A stretch of DNA of 64,000 nucleotides, from positions 96,747,513 to 96,811,512 of the forward strand of contig OX457057.1 of the NCBI GenBank assembly GCA_949752795.1, read 5' to 3'. A program made the position numbers and the translations under genes. Each line of letters begins with the position of its first letter. Position 1 is the stretch's first letter. Under the pieces are notes generated by a model. The model was not told the DNA's origin. It did not search any database and saw nothing but the letters and a program-made list of their open reading frames with translations. The stretch is from Hyperoodon ampullatus. Lineage: Eukaryota > Chordata > Mammalia > Artiodactyla > Ziphiidae. Of the stretch, positions 23,501-34,793 are shown piece after piece.

Positions 23501-24413
23501 GCCAGACACTATCAAACTCTTAGAGGACAACATAGGCAGAACACTCTATGACATAAATCACAGCAAGATCCTTTTTGACCCACCTCCTAGAGAAATGGAA
23601 ATAAAGACAAAAATAAACACATGGGACCTAATGAAACTTAAAAGCTTTTGCACAGCAAAGGAAACCATAAACAAGACCAAAAGACAACCCTCAGAATGGG
23701 AGAAAATATTTGCAAATGAAGCAACTGACAAAGGATTAATCTCCAAAATTTATAAGCAGCTCATGCAGCTCAATAACAAAAAAACAAACAACCCAATCCA
23801 AAAATGGGCAGAAGACCTAAATAGACATTTCTCCACAGAAGATATACAGACTGCCAACAAACACATGAAAGGATGCTCAACATCTTTACTCATTAGAGAA
23901 ATGCAAATCAAAACTACAATGAGATATCATCTCACACCAGTCAGAATGGCCATCATCAAAAAATCTAGAAACAATAAATGCTGGAGAGGGTGTGGAAAAA
24001 AGGGAACACTCTTGCACTGCTGGTGGGAATGTGAATTGGTACAGCCACTATGGAGAACGGTATGGAGGTTCCTTAAAAAACTACAAATAGAACTACCATA
24101 TGACCCTGCAATCCCACTACTGGGCATATACCCTGAGAAAACCATAATTCAAAAAGAGACATGTACCAAAATGTTCATAGCAGCCCTATTTACAATAGCC
24201 CGGAGATGGAAACAACCTAAGTGTCCATCATCGGATGAATGGGTAAAGAAGATGTGGCACATACATACAATGGAATATTACTCAGCCATAAAAAGAAATG
24301 AAATTGAACTATTTGTAATGAGGTGGATGGACCTAGAGTCTGTCATACAGAGTGAAGTAAGTCAGAAAGAGAAAGACAAATACTGTATGCTGACACATAT
24401 ATATGGAATTTAA
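20595..24413 (+). CDS. L1 ORF2 protein: endonuclease / reverse transcriptase, intact
   Basis: 1272 codons with no stop, close to the ~1275 of human L1 ORF2p. The N-terminal endonuclease of the APE type shows LNVNGLN (N15), QETH (E42), GDFNTP near residue 145, SRIDHIL near 205 and SDHNA near 230, all catalytic or metal-binding motifs. The reverse transcriptase is in the middle with [18 protein letters not shown] and FADD at residues 699-702. The C-terminal cysteine motif CWRGCGKKG...LHCWWEC is at about 1135-1155. The protein nicks DNA at T-rich sites and primes cDNA synthesis from its own RNA. The start codon chosen is the ATG 60 bases after the ORF1 stop region. Synthesis by reinitiation, as in other L1s, is inferred. 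Confidence 0.95.
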   Translation: MGIGTYISIITLNVNGLNAPTKRHRLAEWIQKQDPYICCLQETHFRPRDTYRLKVRGWKKIFHANGNQKKAGVAILISDKIDFKIKTTRRDKEGHYIMIKGSIQEEDITIVNIYAPNIGAPQYIRQTLTAIKGEIDSNTIIVGDFNTPLSPMDRSSKMKINKETQALNDTLNKMDLIDIYRTFHPKTTEYTFFSSAHGTFSRIDHILGHKSSLGKFKKIEIVSSIFSDHNAMRLDINYRKRAIKNTNTWRLNNTLLNNEVITEEIKEEIKKYLETNDNGDTTTQNLWDAAKAVLRGKFIAIQSHLKKQEISRLNNLTLHLKQLEKEEQKHPKVSRRKEIIKIRSEINEKEMKETIAKINKTKSWFFEKINKIDKPLARLIKKKREKTQINRIRNEKGEVTTDTAEIQKIVRDYYKQLYANKMDNLEEMDKFLEMHNLPRLNQEEIEHMNRPITSTEIETVIKNLPTNKSPGPDGFTGEFYQAFREELTPILLKLFQNIAEGGTLPNSFYEATITLIPKPDKDVTKKENYRPISLMNIDAKILNKILANRIQQHIKRIIHHDQVGFIPGMQGFFNIRKSINVIHHINKLKEKNHMIISIDAEKAFDKIQHPFMIKTLQKVGIEGTFLNIIKAIYDKPTASIVLNGEKLKPFPLRSGTRQGCPLSPLLFNIVLEVLATAIREEKEIKGIQIGKEEVKLSLFADDMILYIENPKDATRKLLELINEFGKVAGYKINAQKSLAFLYTNDEKSESEIKETLPFTIATKRIKYLGINLPKETKDLYAENYKTLMKEIKDDTNRWRDVPCSWIGRINIVKMTLLPKAIYRFNAIPIKIPLAFFTELEQKISQFVWKHKRPRIAKAILRTKNGAGGIRLPDFRLYYKAAVIKTVWYWHRNRKIDQWNRIESPEINPRTYGHLIFDKGGRNVQWRKDSLFNKWCWENWTGTCKSMRFDHSLTPYTKISSKWIKDLNVRPDTIKLLEDNIGRTLYDINHSKILFDPPPREMEIKTKINTWDLMKLKSFCTAKETINKTKRQPSEWEKIFANEATDKGLISKIYKQLMQLNNKKTNNPIQKWAEDLNRHFSTEDIQTANKHMKGCSTSLLIREMQIKTTMRYHLTPVRMAIIKKSRNNKCWRGCGKKGTLLHCWWECELVQPLWRTVWRFLKKLQIELPYDPAIPLLGIYPEKTIIQKETCTKMFIAALFTIARRWKQPKCPSSDEWVKKMWHIHTMEYYSAIKRNEIELFVMRWMDLESVIQSEVSQKEKDKYCMLTHIYGI

Positions 24414-24720
24414 GAAAAAAAAAGGTCATGAAGAACATAGGGGTAAGACAGGAATAAAGACACAGACCTACTAGAGAATGGACTTGAGGATATGGGGAGG
24501 GGGAAGGGTAAGCTGTGACAAAGTGAAAGAGCGGCATGGACATATATACACTACCAAACGTAAGGTAGATAGCTAGTGGGAAGCAGCCGCATAGCACAGG
24601 GAGATCAGCTCGGTGCTTTGTGACCGCCTGGAGGGGTGGGATAGGGAGGGTGGGAGGGAGACGCAAAAGGGAGGGGATATGGGAACATATGTATACATAT
24701 AACTGATTAAATTTGTGATA
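24414..24720 (+). promoter_or_regulatory. L1 3'UTR with G-rich tract
   Basis: Between the ORF2 stop and the A-tail lies a G-rich polypurine sequence. It has six G-runs of three or four at 24633-24658, able to form a G-quadruplex. A TTAAATTTGTGATAAA-like end precedes the tail. The same C-rich complement is visible in the - strand L1s at about 9240-9271 and 62320-62350. Confidence 0.75.
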
Positions 24721-24747
24721 AAAAAAAAAAAAAAAACCATAATGGAA

Positions 24748-24846
24748 AAGAATATGAAAAAGTATATATATAATTGAATCACTTTGCTGTACACCAGATA
24801 CTAACACAAGTATAGTAAATCAACTATACTTCTATTAAAAAAAAGA
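24748..24846 (+). repeat. older L1 3' end, right half
   Basis: Continuation of the 17980-18159 element: AATATGAAAAAGTATATATA, then CACTTTGCTGTACACCAGA and CAACTATACTTCTATTAAAA with an A-rich end. Confidence 0.75.
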
Positions 24847-24859
24847 AAGAAACTAAACT

Positions 24860-25199
24860 ATATGTAAACTGACCTGGGTGCTAGTCTTCCTTTTTTATAT
24901 TATTCTAATTGTATTAAATGTTTAGAAATGTGATCCAAAAGTATATAGAAAGAGTGATCTGTGAGTATATATGAGGAAACTTAAAGAATACATGTCTCTT
25001 TAGGTAAACATAAATTCATATTTGAGTTTAAACATTTTTACTCATAAAAACAATTATTAACTAGTCAATTATCATACTATAAAAATGGACATAATTTTAC
25101 ATACTTTTTTAAAAATGAAATTTCTCATTAGGACATCTGACAAGTCACTGAACAGCAGTCTTTCTTACATGAGACTTCAAACATATTTTTGTTATGTAC
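24860..25199. other. AT-rich non-coding sequence
   Basis: No gene, RNA or named repeat seen. Confidence 0.35.
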
Positions 25200-25930
25200 A
25201 GCAGATTATTAACAAGCAAGTATTCAGCAAATACTTATTTGAGGACCTACTATATACCTAGCAGTACTGTGTTTTATATGAAATTTCTCATTAGAACAGT
25301 TCTGGGCAATGAACAGTGATCTGACAAACTCACCTGCTTTGGAGCTTGGTCCTTTCTCTTCCCCTCCTCATGATGCAAGAGGAGCCCCTTCTGTCCAGGG
25401 CCAGTCCCCCCAGCTATTGTCTGAATCCCATCCCGTCTGACATTCGCAGCAGTGAGTCCCTCTGGCACCATCATTCATACGCTCTCAGATCCTTGACTTT
25501 TTCTCTGTCCTGGTTCCCTCCTATAACACTAAAGCATGTTAAAATGAAATCCTCACTCTACCCCATATCCCCATCTGGCTGCCACCCTAATTTTTTCCAC
25601 TTTATTACTAAAATATTTGAAATCAATTGTCTGTGTTCCCTGTCTCTACTTCCCATAGTAATCTGCCTTCACCCCCACCTTTTCACCGAAACTACATTTG
25701 TCAGTGTTATCAGTGACTTCATTGTTGCTTCTTTTTAATCTTTATCTTACTTGATCTCTCTGCCACATTTGATTTTGTTGAGCAATTCCTTCTTAAAAAT
25801 CTTTTGGTGATAACATGATCTCCTTTGTTTCTCTCTGTTACACTTGAGTCTCCTTTGCCTGCCCCCTTCTTCTCCTATATCTTATATGTCAGTGTTCCAT
25901 AGAGTTCCAGACTCTAGCATGGTGGCACAT
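25200..25930. repeat. L2 fragments
   Basis: About 25215-25270 resembles the L2 3' end in reverse (ACTTATTTGAGGACCTACTA). From about 25340 to 25920 the text reads forward like the L2 reverse-transcriptase region, with TTGATCTCTCTGCCACATTTGATTTTGTTGAG at 25751-25782. It is degenerate with no usable frame. Confidence 0.5.
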
Positions 25931-25934
25931 GGAA

Positions 25935-26555
25935 ACATTCTGGTTCCCTGATGTGGAAGCTCTCAGGAAAAGGACCAAAACGCTATCCTTCTGGGGTTTT
26001 ATGAAGTCTTCATTATATAGTCTGGATTGTCTAAATCATTGGTCAATGGCTATTGATTCAACCTTAAAGCCTCTCTCCCCTCCACAGAAATCAGGGGGTG
26101 GGACCGAAAGGTCCAATCCTCTAATCACATAGTTGGTTCTCCTGGCTACCAGCCCCCAACCTCCTGCGAGATCTGAAAGTCACATCATTCACATAACAAA
26201 AGACACCTTTATCAATATCAGCATAGGACATTCCAAGGGTTTGGGTAGCTGTGAGCCAGGAATAGTGGATGAAGACCAAATATATATGAGAAGTATATTT
26301 TGGTCATCTGAGTGAACAAATACATATTTCTGATAAGTTACAGTATCACAGGGACTCTCAGGTTCCTCAACCTCAAGATGTCCAAAACTGGATTATCATT
26401 TCTCTCACTAACACTACCAGCAAAATGAATGAATGTACAACTGAGTGAATGAATGAATGAAAAAAAATCTTGTGTTCAGTTTTTTCCACTGAACGGTGGT
26501 ACTGTCCACTGAGTTCCTCAAGCCAAAAATAACCTCTGGGGTATGAGAGATTCAT
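25935..26555. other. non-coding sequence, no gene seen
   Basis: No exon or named repeat is recognised. A short GAAT-rich tetranucleotide run occurs at about 26436-26460. Confidence 0.35.
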
Positions 26556-26577
26556 TAATCCTTAGTGTTGTATTTTA

Positions 26578-26798
26578 TTTATTTATTTATTTATTTATTT
26601 TTTTTTTTGCGGTAGGCGGGCCTCTCACTGTTGTGGCCTCTCCCCTTGCGGAGCACAGGCTCCGGAGCACAGGCTCAGTGGCCATGGCTCACGGGCCCAG
26701 CCGCTCCGCGGCATGTGGGATCCTCCCAGACCGGGGCACGAACCCGTGTCCCCTGCATCGGCAGGCGGACTCTCAACCACTGCGCCACCAGGGAAGCC
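26578..26798 (-). repeat. CHR-2-type SINE
   Basis: Reverse SINE with a (TTTA)n/T tail on the left and the tRNA-like head on the right. A very long exact target-site duplication CCTTAGTGTTGTATTTTA (18 bp) lies at 26560-26577 and 26799-26816, so the copy is young. The body lacks the usual ACGCGCAGG part and has CGGAGCACAGGCTC twice. Confidence 0.92.
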
Positions 26799-27053
26799 CC
26801 TTAGTGTTGTATTTTAAAGTCACAACTTTATAGATCTAATTTATCCTTGGAGTCTCAAAATATTGTTTTTGCCTCAGTTTCCAAAGGTTCATTTTTTCAG
26901 GAATCTATATATCTTTCATAAAATAGAAATCTCCATTAATGTTGAAGAAAATTCTCTACTCATAAATTTAACCATTATTTCTCTGTGGAGGGCAAATGTA
27001 AGTGGACTTAGAACTACTTATATCCTTGATAGTAACAATTTCTAGCATTTATT

Positions 27054-27287
27054 TATTTATTTATTCATTTATTTTATTTTATTTTATTTTTTTTTGCGGT
27101 ACGCGGGCCTCTCACTGTTGTGGCCTCTCCCATTGCGGAGCACAGGCTCCAGACGTGCAGGCTCAGCGGCCATGGCTCACGGGCCTAGCCGCTCCGCAGC
27201 ATGTGGGATCCTCCCCGACCGGGGCACGAACCCGTGTCCCCTGCATCGGCAGGCGGACTCTCAACCACTGCGCCACCAGGGAAGCCC
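27054..27287 (-). repeat. CHR-2-type SINE
   Basis: Reverse SINE with a (TTTA)n/(TTTTA)n tail. Target-site duplication TCTAGCATTTATT lies at 27041-27053 and 27288-27300. It is inserted in the edge of a MIR. Confidence 0.92.
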
Positions 27288-27289
27288 TC

Positions 27290-27510
27290 TAGCATTTATT
27301 ATTGAGGTCCATTATAAACCAGGCATGGTTTCAAATACCGAGTGTAATAACTAACTTGGTTTCCCAAAATTCCCATGAGGTATAAGTACTATTACCATCC
27401 CTGTTTCACAGAGGAGGAAACGGAAATGCAGAGAGTTTAAGGACTGTGTCCAGAGTGACACATGGCAAGTAGCAGAAGCAGGATTTGAATGCAGGCAGAC
27501 TGGCTCTGGA
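27290..27510 (-). repeat. MIR SINE
   Basis: The text CCATCCCTGTTTCACAGAGG, then GCAAGTAGCAGAAGCAGGATTTGAATGCAGG, is the reverse of MIR. The neighbouring CHR-2 at 27054-27287 was inserted at its left end. Confidence 0.7.
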
Positions 27511-27591
27511 TACAAGCTCTTAACATGCATGCAATAATGCTGTCTGGCAAAACAGCTTGCATTCCTCATAGCAGTTTTTTATCACTGTTTT

Positions 27592-27812
27592 GTTTTTTGT
27601 TTGTTTGTTTTGTTTTTTTGCGGTATGCGGGCCTCTCACTGTTGTGGCCTCTCCCACTGCAGAGCACAGGCTCCGGACACGCAGGCTCAGCGGCCATGGC
27701 TCACGGGCCTAGCTGCTCCGCGGTATGTGGGATCTTCCCGGACCGGGGCACGAACCCGTGTCCCCTGCATCGGCAGGCAGGCTCTCAACTGCTGCGCCAC
27801 CAGGGAAGCCTG
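27592..27812 (-). repeat. CHR-2-type SINE
   Basis: Reverse SINE with a (TTTG)n tail. Target-site duplication TTATCACTGTTTT lies at 27579-27591 and 27813-27825. Confidence 0.92.
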
Positions 27813-27845
27813 TTATCACTGTTTTTAACAAGTTAAAAATGCTTT

Positions 27846-27905
27846 AACTAGCACAACATTGTAAAGCAACTATACTCCAATAAAAATTAATTTAAAAAAA
27901 ATATT
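27846..27905 (+). repeat. short L1 3' tail
   Basis: AGCACAACATTGTAAAGCAA, then TATACTCCAATAAAA, is the extreme 3' end of an artiodactyl-type L1. The insertion is only about 60 bp long. Confidence 0.6.
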
Positions 27906-27909
27906 AAAT

Positions 27910-28472
27910 AGAAAGAAAAAAGTCCAGAAAAAAATTGCTTTGCATTACCAAGATATGGCATAATTTTATTATGTGCGTAGAGTATACATGTGCAAGTTAT
28001 TCTTAGAATATTAAGTAATGCAGTTCGCTGGTACAGTAACTAAGCAGTCATAAAAAATGGATCCATAGTTTTTATTTCATTTTATATTATTTTTATTTTT
28101 TTAAGATTTTTTAGATTTTCTTTGACTCTTTGAAGCATAAACAATGGCAATAGCAACATTTATCTTCTGTTAAGTCCCCTGCTTACATATTTCACAATCA
28201 GCAACTTTATCACTTTATCTTACAAATACTTGGCTTTCCACAGTATCAACACGAATCATATTCTTTTCCTTTGTTGCTTGAAAATGGTTAAGCAACCGTA
28301 TAAGACTCATAGGAAATCAATGAGTCACATAATGGAAAGCATTTACTAATGTGACTTTTGTCTCGGTTGCCAAGTAGTCTGAGTTTGTTTCCATGGTGAC
28401 CCATCAGTATAACAAACTGTCACAAACTGACTTGGCCACTTTGTTTGTGTTGTCTGGACAGCTTTCTGCCAG

Positions 28473-28475
<3 letters not shown>
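27910..28475. other. AT-rich non-coding sequence
   Basis: No gene or named repeat is seen. Confidence 0.35.
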
Positions 28476-28478
<3 letters not shown>

Positions 28479-28514
<36 letters not shown>

Positions 28515-28521
28515 GTGTGTG
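28479..28521. repeat. (TG)n microsatellite with one interruption
   Basis: About 21 TG units with a single C at 28510. Confidence 0.9.
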
Positions 28522-28625
28522 CATGCATTAAAGATTACCACAAAAAAAATTCTGAGTAATTGCCTTAAGCACACAAAATTTTTTTTATTTGGATAAATTG
28601 TTTCAAACTCCAGGGCTATTATTTT

Positions 28626-28849
28626 TTGTTTTGTTTTGTTTTGTTTTGTTTTGTTTTGTGGTACACGGGCCTCTCACTGTTGTGGCCTCTCCCGTTGCGG
28701 AGCACAGGCTCCGGACGCGCAGGCTCAGTGGCCATGGCTCACGGGCCCAGCCGCTCCATGGCATGTGGGATCTTCCCGGACCGGGGCACGAACCCGTGTC
28801 CCCTGCATCGGCAGGCGGACTCTCAACCACTGCACCACCAGGGAAGCCC
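28626..28849 (-). repeat. CHR-2-type SINE
   Basis: Reverse SINE with a (TTTTG)n tail. Exact target-site duplication CCAGGGCTATTATTTT lies at 28610-28625 and 28850-28865. Confidence 0.93.
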
Positions 28850-28999
28850 CCAGGGCTATTATTTTGATAGTACAAAATCTAAAAGCTTATTTAAATTAAC
28901 ATATTTATTTCTACTTGAGTTCCTGTTAAGAAAGAGCATAGTCAGGAATATCTTAGTCTTATAAATTTTTTTCTTTACAATATTGGTTCATTTGCAATA

Positions 29000-29830
29000 T
29001 ATAATCATAGGAGAATCTGCCAGAAACAAGGCAAGGATAAAGGAAATTAGGACTACATCCTGGGGGATGAGGCCTGAATGTAATGATGGAGGAGGCCAAC
29101 TCAGCCAGTTCCTGTCAGCCCCTCCCCTGGGTGGCAGTGCTCTAGGACAGGGAATGGTGGACGCTGATGTATTCAGGGGATGAAGGCAGGCCATGTCATA
29201 CAGGACACCAGGCTTTCACCTGGAGGCTGAGTCAGGGAAAGATTCCTAGAGGGGGTAATAACTAATCTAAATGAGTTAAAATTAAATTGGTGAACGTAGT
29301 AGTTGAAAGGGAGAGTAGATAGAATACGAGGGAAAGAAAACATCACGAACAAAGGCATACAGATGAGAAATAGTGTGAAGTAAATTGAAAATGACAATTA
29401 GTATGAAACAGAAGGCATCAAGCGATGAGACTAAAGATAGTCAGGGGCCTAATCATGCAGATGCCATGTGAAGGAGGTTGGACCTAATCTGAGATGGGGA
29501 AGCAGTGAGGGATTTTAAACAGAGGAACGACATTACCAAATTTGTATCTTAGAAGAAGCTCTCTGGTAACATGAGGAAGGTAGGTTTGCATGGGGGCCAT
29601 TTAGGAAACTGTTGCCGTATTTCAGGGAAGAACTGTTGAGGGATGGAATCAGGGTAGTGGGGCTAGACACATGAAAGAGGTTGATTTAGGAATAGTTGTG
29701 AAGTAATACAGGCAGGAATTGGTAGCTGGGACTGTTCATTTGTAGCCCATGAATGACATTTATGTGTTCAGTTCACAAATATTTATTGTTTACTATGGTT
29801 GGCAGTGTATTGTCCAGAATATTATGCTGG
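29000..29830 (-). repeat. L2 remnant, reverse orientation
   Basis: Phrases such as GGGGCCTAATCATGCAGATG near 29444 and GAGGGATTTTAAACAGAGGAACGACATTACC near 29506 are the antisense of the L2 coding 3' part. An L2-type 3' end lies at 29765-29830. It is diverged, without an open frame. Confidence 0.55.
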
Positions 29831-30171
29831 GTTCGTATCCTCTGCCTTCATCATTTTTGGGTTTCTCCTCCAGTAAGGATTCTTTACTGTGCCACATTGT
29901 GAGTTAATTAATAGATGAGTATACTTTTCATAGCGCAATTCATCCCAGCCTGATCTCTTGGCTCATTAGACTTTCTTACTCTCACATAAGAACCTGTTCC
30001 AAAGTCCTAGCTCACGTGTCAGTCTGCTGCTTGGGAGGCGGTATTCATGTGCCTAGATCGTGTCTTAATCCCTAGCAAGTGGGCCTGAGTTTATCTGTGA
30101 CTTCATGAGGTGAGGCTATACAAGTCATGAAAAATATGGATAGGTTCCAAAGCATTTCATTCAAACAGTAA
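29831..30171. other. non-coding sequence, no gene seen
   Basis: No exon, RNA gene or recognisable repeat. Confidence 0.35.
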
Positions 30172-33100
30172 TTTTTTTTAGCTTTATTGAGGTATAATTG
30201 ACAAATTTAAATTGTTTATATTTAAGGTGTACATCTTGATGTTTTGATATACATATACATTGTGAAATGACTGCCATAATCAAGCTAATTAACATATCCA
30301 TCACCTCACTGATACCATCTACTCTCTTAGCAGATTTCAAGTATACAATGCAGTAGTGTTAACTATAGTCACTGTGCTGTACATTAGATCTCTAGAACTT
30401 ACTTATCTTGCCTAACTGAATTCTATATGCTTTGACCAACATTTCCCCATTTCCTCCACTTCCCAACCCTGGCAACCACCATTCTCTGTGCTTCTGTGAG
30501 TTTGACTATTTTAGATTCCACATGTAAATGAGATCATGCAGTGTTTGACCTTCTATGTCTAGTTTATTTCACTTTGTATAATGCCCTCCACATCCATACA
30601 TGTTACTGCATTTCCTTTTTTGTGGTGGAATAATATTCATATATATATATATGTATGTATATATGTTTCACATTTTCTTTATCCATTCATCCACTGACAA
30701 ACACTTAGGTTGTTTCTATATCTTGGCTGTTGTGAATAATGCTGCAGTAAACATGGGAATACATCTGTCTCTTCAAGATACTGATTTCATTTCCTTTGCA
30801 TGTATACCCAGAAGTGGGATTGCTGGATCATATGATAATTCTATTTTTTTATTAATTTTTTATTGGAGTATAGTTGCTTTACAATGTTGTGTTAGTTTCT
30901 ACTGTACAGCAAAATGAATTAGCTATACATATACATATATCCACTGATAATTCTGTTTTTAATTTTTAAGGACCCTTCACAGTATTTTCTGTACTGGCTT
31001 TACCAATTTATATTTCCACCAACAGTGTACAAAGGTTTCCTTTCCTCCACAGTCTTACTGACATTTATCTTTTGTCTTTTTGATAATAACCATTCTAAGA
31101 GGTGTGAGGTGATACCTCATTGTGGTGATTTGCATTTCCCTGATGATTAGCAATGTTGAGCATCTTTTCATATATCTGTTGGCCTTTGGTGTATATATTC
31201 ACTTGAGAAATGTCTTTTCAAGTCCCTTGCCCATTTTTTAGTTAGATTATTTGGGTTTTTTGCTATTGAGTTGTTCAAGTTACTTATATATTTTAGATAT
31301 TAACCCCTTATCACATAATACGGTTTGCAAGTGTTTTCTTCCATTCCATAGGCTGCTTGTCACTCTGCTGATTGTTTCCTTTGCAGTGCAGAAGCTTCTT
31401 AGTTTGATGCAATCACATTTGTCTATTTTTGCTTTTGTTGCCTGTGCTTTTGATATCATATCCAAAAAATCATTGCCCAGACCAATGTCAAGAAGCTTTT
31501 TTTCTGTTTTCTTCTAATAGTTTTACTGTTTCAGGTCCTGTGTTTAAGTCTTTAATCCATTCTGAGTTGATTTTTTTTTTTATGGTGTGAGGTAATTACA
31601 GATCCAATTTCATTCTTCTGCATTGGATAACCAGTTTTGCCAGCACCACTCTTCTTTCTCCATTGTGTGTTCTTGGCACCCTTGTCAAAAATCAGTTGAG
31701 TGTACATAGGTGGATTTATTTCTGGGCTCTCTATTCTGTTCCATTGGTCTATATTTGTTTGTATGCCAATACCATACCGTTTTGATTATTGTGGCTTGTA
31801 ATACATTTTGAAATCAGGAAATGTGATGCCTCCAGCTTTGTTCTTCTTCCTCAAAATAGCTTTGGCTATTCAGGGTCTTTTGTGGTTACATGTGAATTTT
31901 AAGATTGTTTTTTCTATTTCTGTAAAGAATGCCATTGGGATTTTTGTAGGGATTGCATTGAATCTGTAGATCACTTTTGGAAGTACAGACATTTTAAGAA
32001 TATTAATTCTTCCAATCTATTAACACAGGATATTTTTCCATTGTGTCTTCATTAATTTTCATCAGTGTTTTATAATTTTCAGTTTACAAGTTTTTTACTT
32101 CTTTGGTTAAGTTTATTCCTAAGTAGTTTATTCTTTTTGTTGTTATTGTGGATAAGATTGTTTCCTTAATTTCCTTTTTGGGCAGTTCATTGTTTGTGTC
32201 TAGAAAATACCCTGATTTTTTTTAATGTTGATTTTTGTATCCTACAGCTTCACTGAATCCATTTATTAGTTCTAATCTTTTTTGTTGTTGTTGAGTCTTT
32301 AGGGTTTGCTGCATATATGAATAATGTCACATGCAGATAAAGATCATTTTACTTCTTTTTTCTAATTTGGATGCCTTTTATTTCTTTTTCTTATCTAACT
32401 GCTCTGGCTAGGATTTCCAGTACAATGTTGAAGAGAAGTGGTGAGACTGAGCTTTCTGACCTTGTACTAGAACTTAGAGGAAAAGCTTTCAGTTTTTCCC
32501 CATTGATTATGGTATTAGCTGTGGGCTTTTCACATATGATCCTTACTGTGTTCAGGTAAGCTCCTGCTGCACCTCTTTTGTTGAGAGTCTTTATCATAAA
32601 TAGATGTTGAATTTTGTCAAATGCTTTTTCTGCACCTATTGAGATGGTCATGTTTTTTTTTATCTTTCATTCTGTTACTGTGGTATATATATCACATTGA
32701 TTTTGCATATGTTTATCCTTTTAATATTTTGTTAAGTTTGGTTTGCTAGTATTTTACTGAGGATTTTTGCATCTATCTTTATGAGGGATATTGGCCTGTA
32801 GTTTTATTTTCTTGTGGTGTTTTTGTCTGGCTTTGGTATCAGGATGATGCTGCTTATAAAATGAGTTTCAAAGTGTTCCCTCTTTTTTGTTTCTTGGAAA
32901 AGTTTAAGAAGGTTTGGTATTCTTCTTTGAGTATTTGGTAGAATTCACCCATGAAGCTAGCTGGTCCTGGGCTTTTTTTTGTAGAGAGGTTTTTGATTAC
33001 TGACTCAATCTCCTTATTTTTTATTGGTCTGTTCAGGTTTTCTTTTTCTTCTTGATTGTTTGATAAGTTGTGTATTTCTAGGAATTTATTAATTTCTTCT

Positions 33101-33905
33101 GGGTCATCCAGTATGTTGGCATGTAATTGTTCATAATAGCCCCTTATGGTCCTTTTTATTTCCGAAGCATCTGTTGTAATATCTCCACTTTAATTTCTGG
33201 TTTTATTTGAGTCTTCTCTCTTTTTTCAAATTTATCTAGCCAAGGGTTTGTTGATTTTGTTTACTTTTTATATAGGCAACTCTTATTTTTGTTGATTTTT
33301 TTCTATTGCTTTTCTGTTTGATTTATGTCCTCTGTAATCTTTATTATTTCCTTCAGTCTTCTAACTTTATGCTTAGTTTCTTCTTTTTCAGATTTTGAGG
33401 TATAAAGTTAGGTTTATTTGAGATCTTTCTTTTTTAATGGAAGTGTTTATTGCTGTAAACTTAGTATGCTTTTGCTACAATCCATAAGTTTTGGTATGTT
33501 GTGGTTTTGTTTTTATTTGTCTTGAGATATTTTTTTAATTCTCTTTTGATTTATTCTTTGAACCAATGGTTGTTCAGGCGTATGTTGTTTAGTTTCAACA
33601 TATTTATGAATTTCCCCATCTTCTTACTGTTATTGGTATCTAGTTTCATTCCATTGTGGCTGGAAAAGATACTTGGAGTGATTTAGATCTAGTTAAATCT
33701 GTTGACTTCTTTTGACCTAACTTGTGATTGATCCTGAAGAATGTTCTGTGTGCACTTGAGAAAAACGTGTATTCTTCTGCTGATAGATAGAAAGTTCTAT
33801 ATATATCTGTTAAGTCCATTGGTTCCATAGTGTTGTCCAGTTCTGTTTCCTTACTGATTTTCTGTCTGGATGATCGATCCATTATAGTGAGTGAGATATT
33901 GAAGT
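30172..33905 (-). repeat. old 5'-truncated L1 (L1M-like), reverse orientation
   Basis: The left end is an L1 3'UTR in reverse (AGCTTTATTGAGGTATAATTG). ORF2 follows in degenerate form back to the endonuclease; a piece near 33646-33905 still reads like IMDRSSRQKISKET and DIYRTF. It stops near the GDFN motif at about 33905, so the element is 5' truncated. It carries many stops and frameshifts, and a 102-bp younger L1 tail is nested at 30843-30944. Confidence 0.85.
30843..30944 (-). mobile_element. 102-bp L1 3'-tail insertion nested in an older L1
   Basis: ATTGGAGTATAGTTGCTTTAC and GTTAGTTTCTACTGTACAGC are the reverse of the younger L1 3'UTR. The insert is flanked by an exact direct repeat TGATAATTCT at 30833-30842 and 30945-30954. 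The host L1 text continues across it. Confidence 0.88.
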
Positions 33906-34793
33906 CTTCTGGCAGGAGAAGGTCTTTACCTGCCAAAACCAGTCTGTAAAGACTGGAAGAGGTGTCTTCTCTTTCAAACACACAGACACCATGCAAGACT
34001 ACATGGATCACGAAGAGTCAGGTAAACATGATATCACCAAAGGAAATTAATAAATCTAGTACCAACTGAGGTGCAGGCCTGCCTTCTCAAAGCAGCCCTC
34101 CTTAGTTTTGGGGCTCCATCAGAGTGTCACAGCCTCCTACCTGGAACCCAAGGTTCCCACAAAACCACTTTTGTTTGTGGATGTCTGTCAAATAGTTGTT
34201 TCTGTAAAAGGATGAGGGCTAGGAACCTCTTACTCTGTCTTGCTTCATACAGTAATTTTAAATGAGGAGAACAGGACTCTGGGATTCCTGGAGCACCTAC
34301 CATGATGAGAATAACATTTGAATTTTACAGATTCCTTTATTTAGGAATGATCAGTCTTAGGCTATATCAATTAGGATTTGGTTAAGCTGCATATAACAAA
34401 ACCCCAAATAAGCATTTTAAATAATAAGGTGTAAGTTTGGAGGGAGACCGAGCTGCATGATTATTGGGACCCGTCTTTCTTCTGTCTCTGTGCACTATCA
34501 TCACATTGCTTTTCCTCAAGATAACCTTATGGTCCAGGATGGCTATTGACACTCTTAACTGTTGTCATTACAGTTTTCTAGGTAGAGGAAGGAAGAAAAG
34601 AGGAAAGGTAAAAGGACATATCTTAACTATATTTCTTTTCTTGTGCCTTTCTAGAAGTTATACCCAGTAACTTCCATTTATATCATTGGCTTGTACTCAA
34701 TCCCATGGCTACCCCAAGCTGCAAGGAAGAATGGGAAAATGCAGTCTTTTAACTGGACACATTGCTATTCTGAATAAAATCAGGTTTCTGTTT
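33906..34793. other. non-coding, possibly old repeats
   Basis: No exon is recognised. About 34365-34680 looks like a diverged medium-reiterated repeat (TTAGGATTTGGTTAAGCTGCATATAACA) that I cannot assign to a class. Confidence 0.35.

Larger units (their letters stand above)
18160..24734 (+). mobile_element. young full-length L1 retrotransposon
   Basis: A complete LINE-1 of about 6.57 kb: 5'UTR 18160-19646, ORF1 19647 to about 20535 (one frameshift), ORF2 20595-24413 (intact), 3'UTR from 24414 and a poly(A) tail ending at 24734. It is bounded by a 13-bp duplication and inserted in an older L1 3' end. An uninterrupted ORF2, high CpG content in the 5'UTR and a clean TSD argue for recent insertion. 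The broken ORF1 means this exact copy cannot retrotranspose by itself as assembled here. Confidence 0.95.

Noticed and set aside
26543..28899. Many open frames of 60-115 codons with the recurring peptide pattern [35 protein letters not shown]
   Set aside because: They are translations of reverse CHR-2 SINEs in several frames, present at every copy in the window. They are not protein-coding genes.
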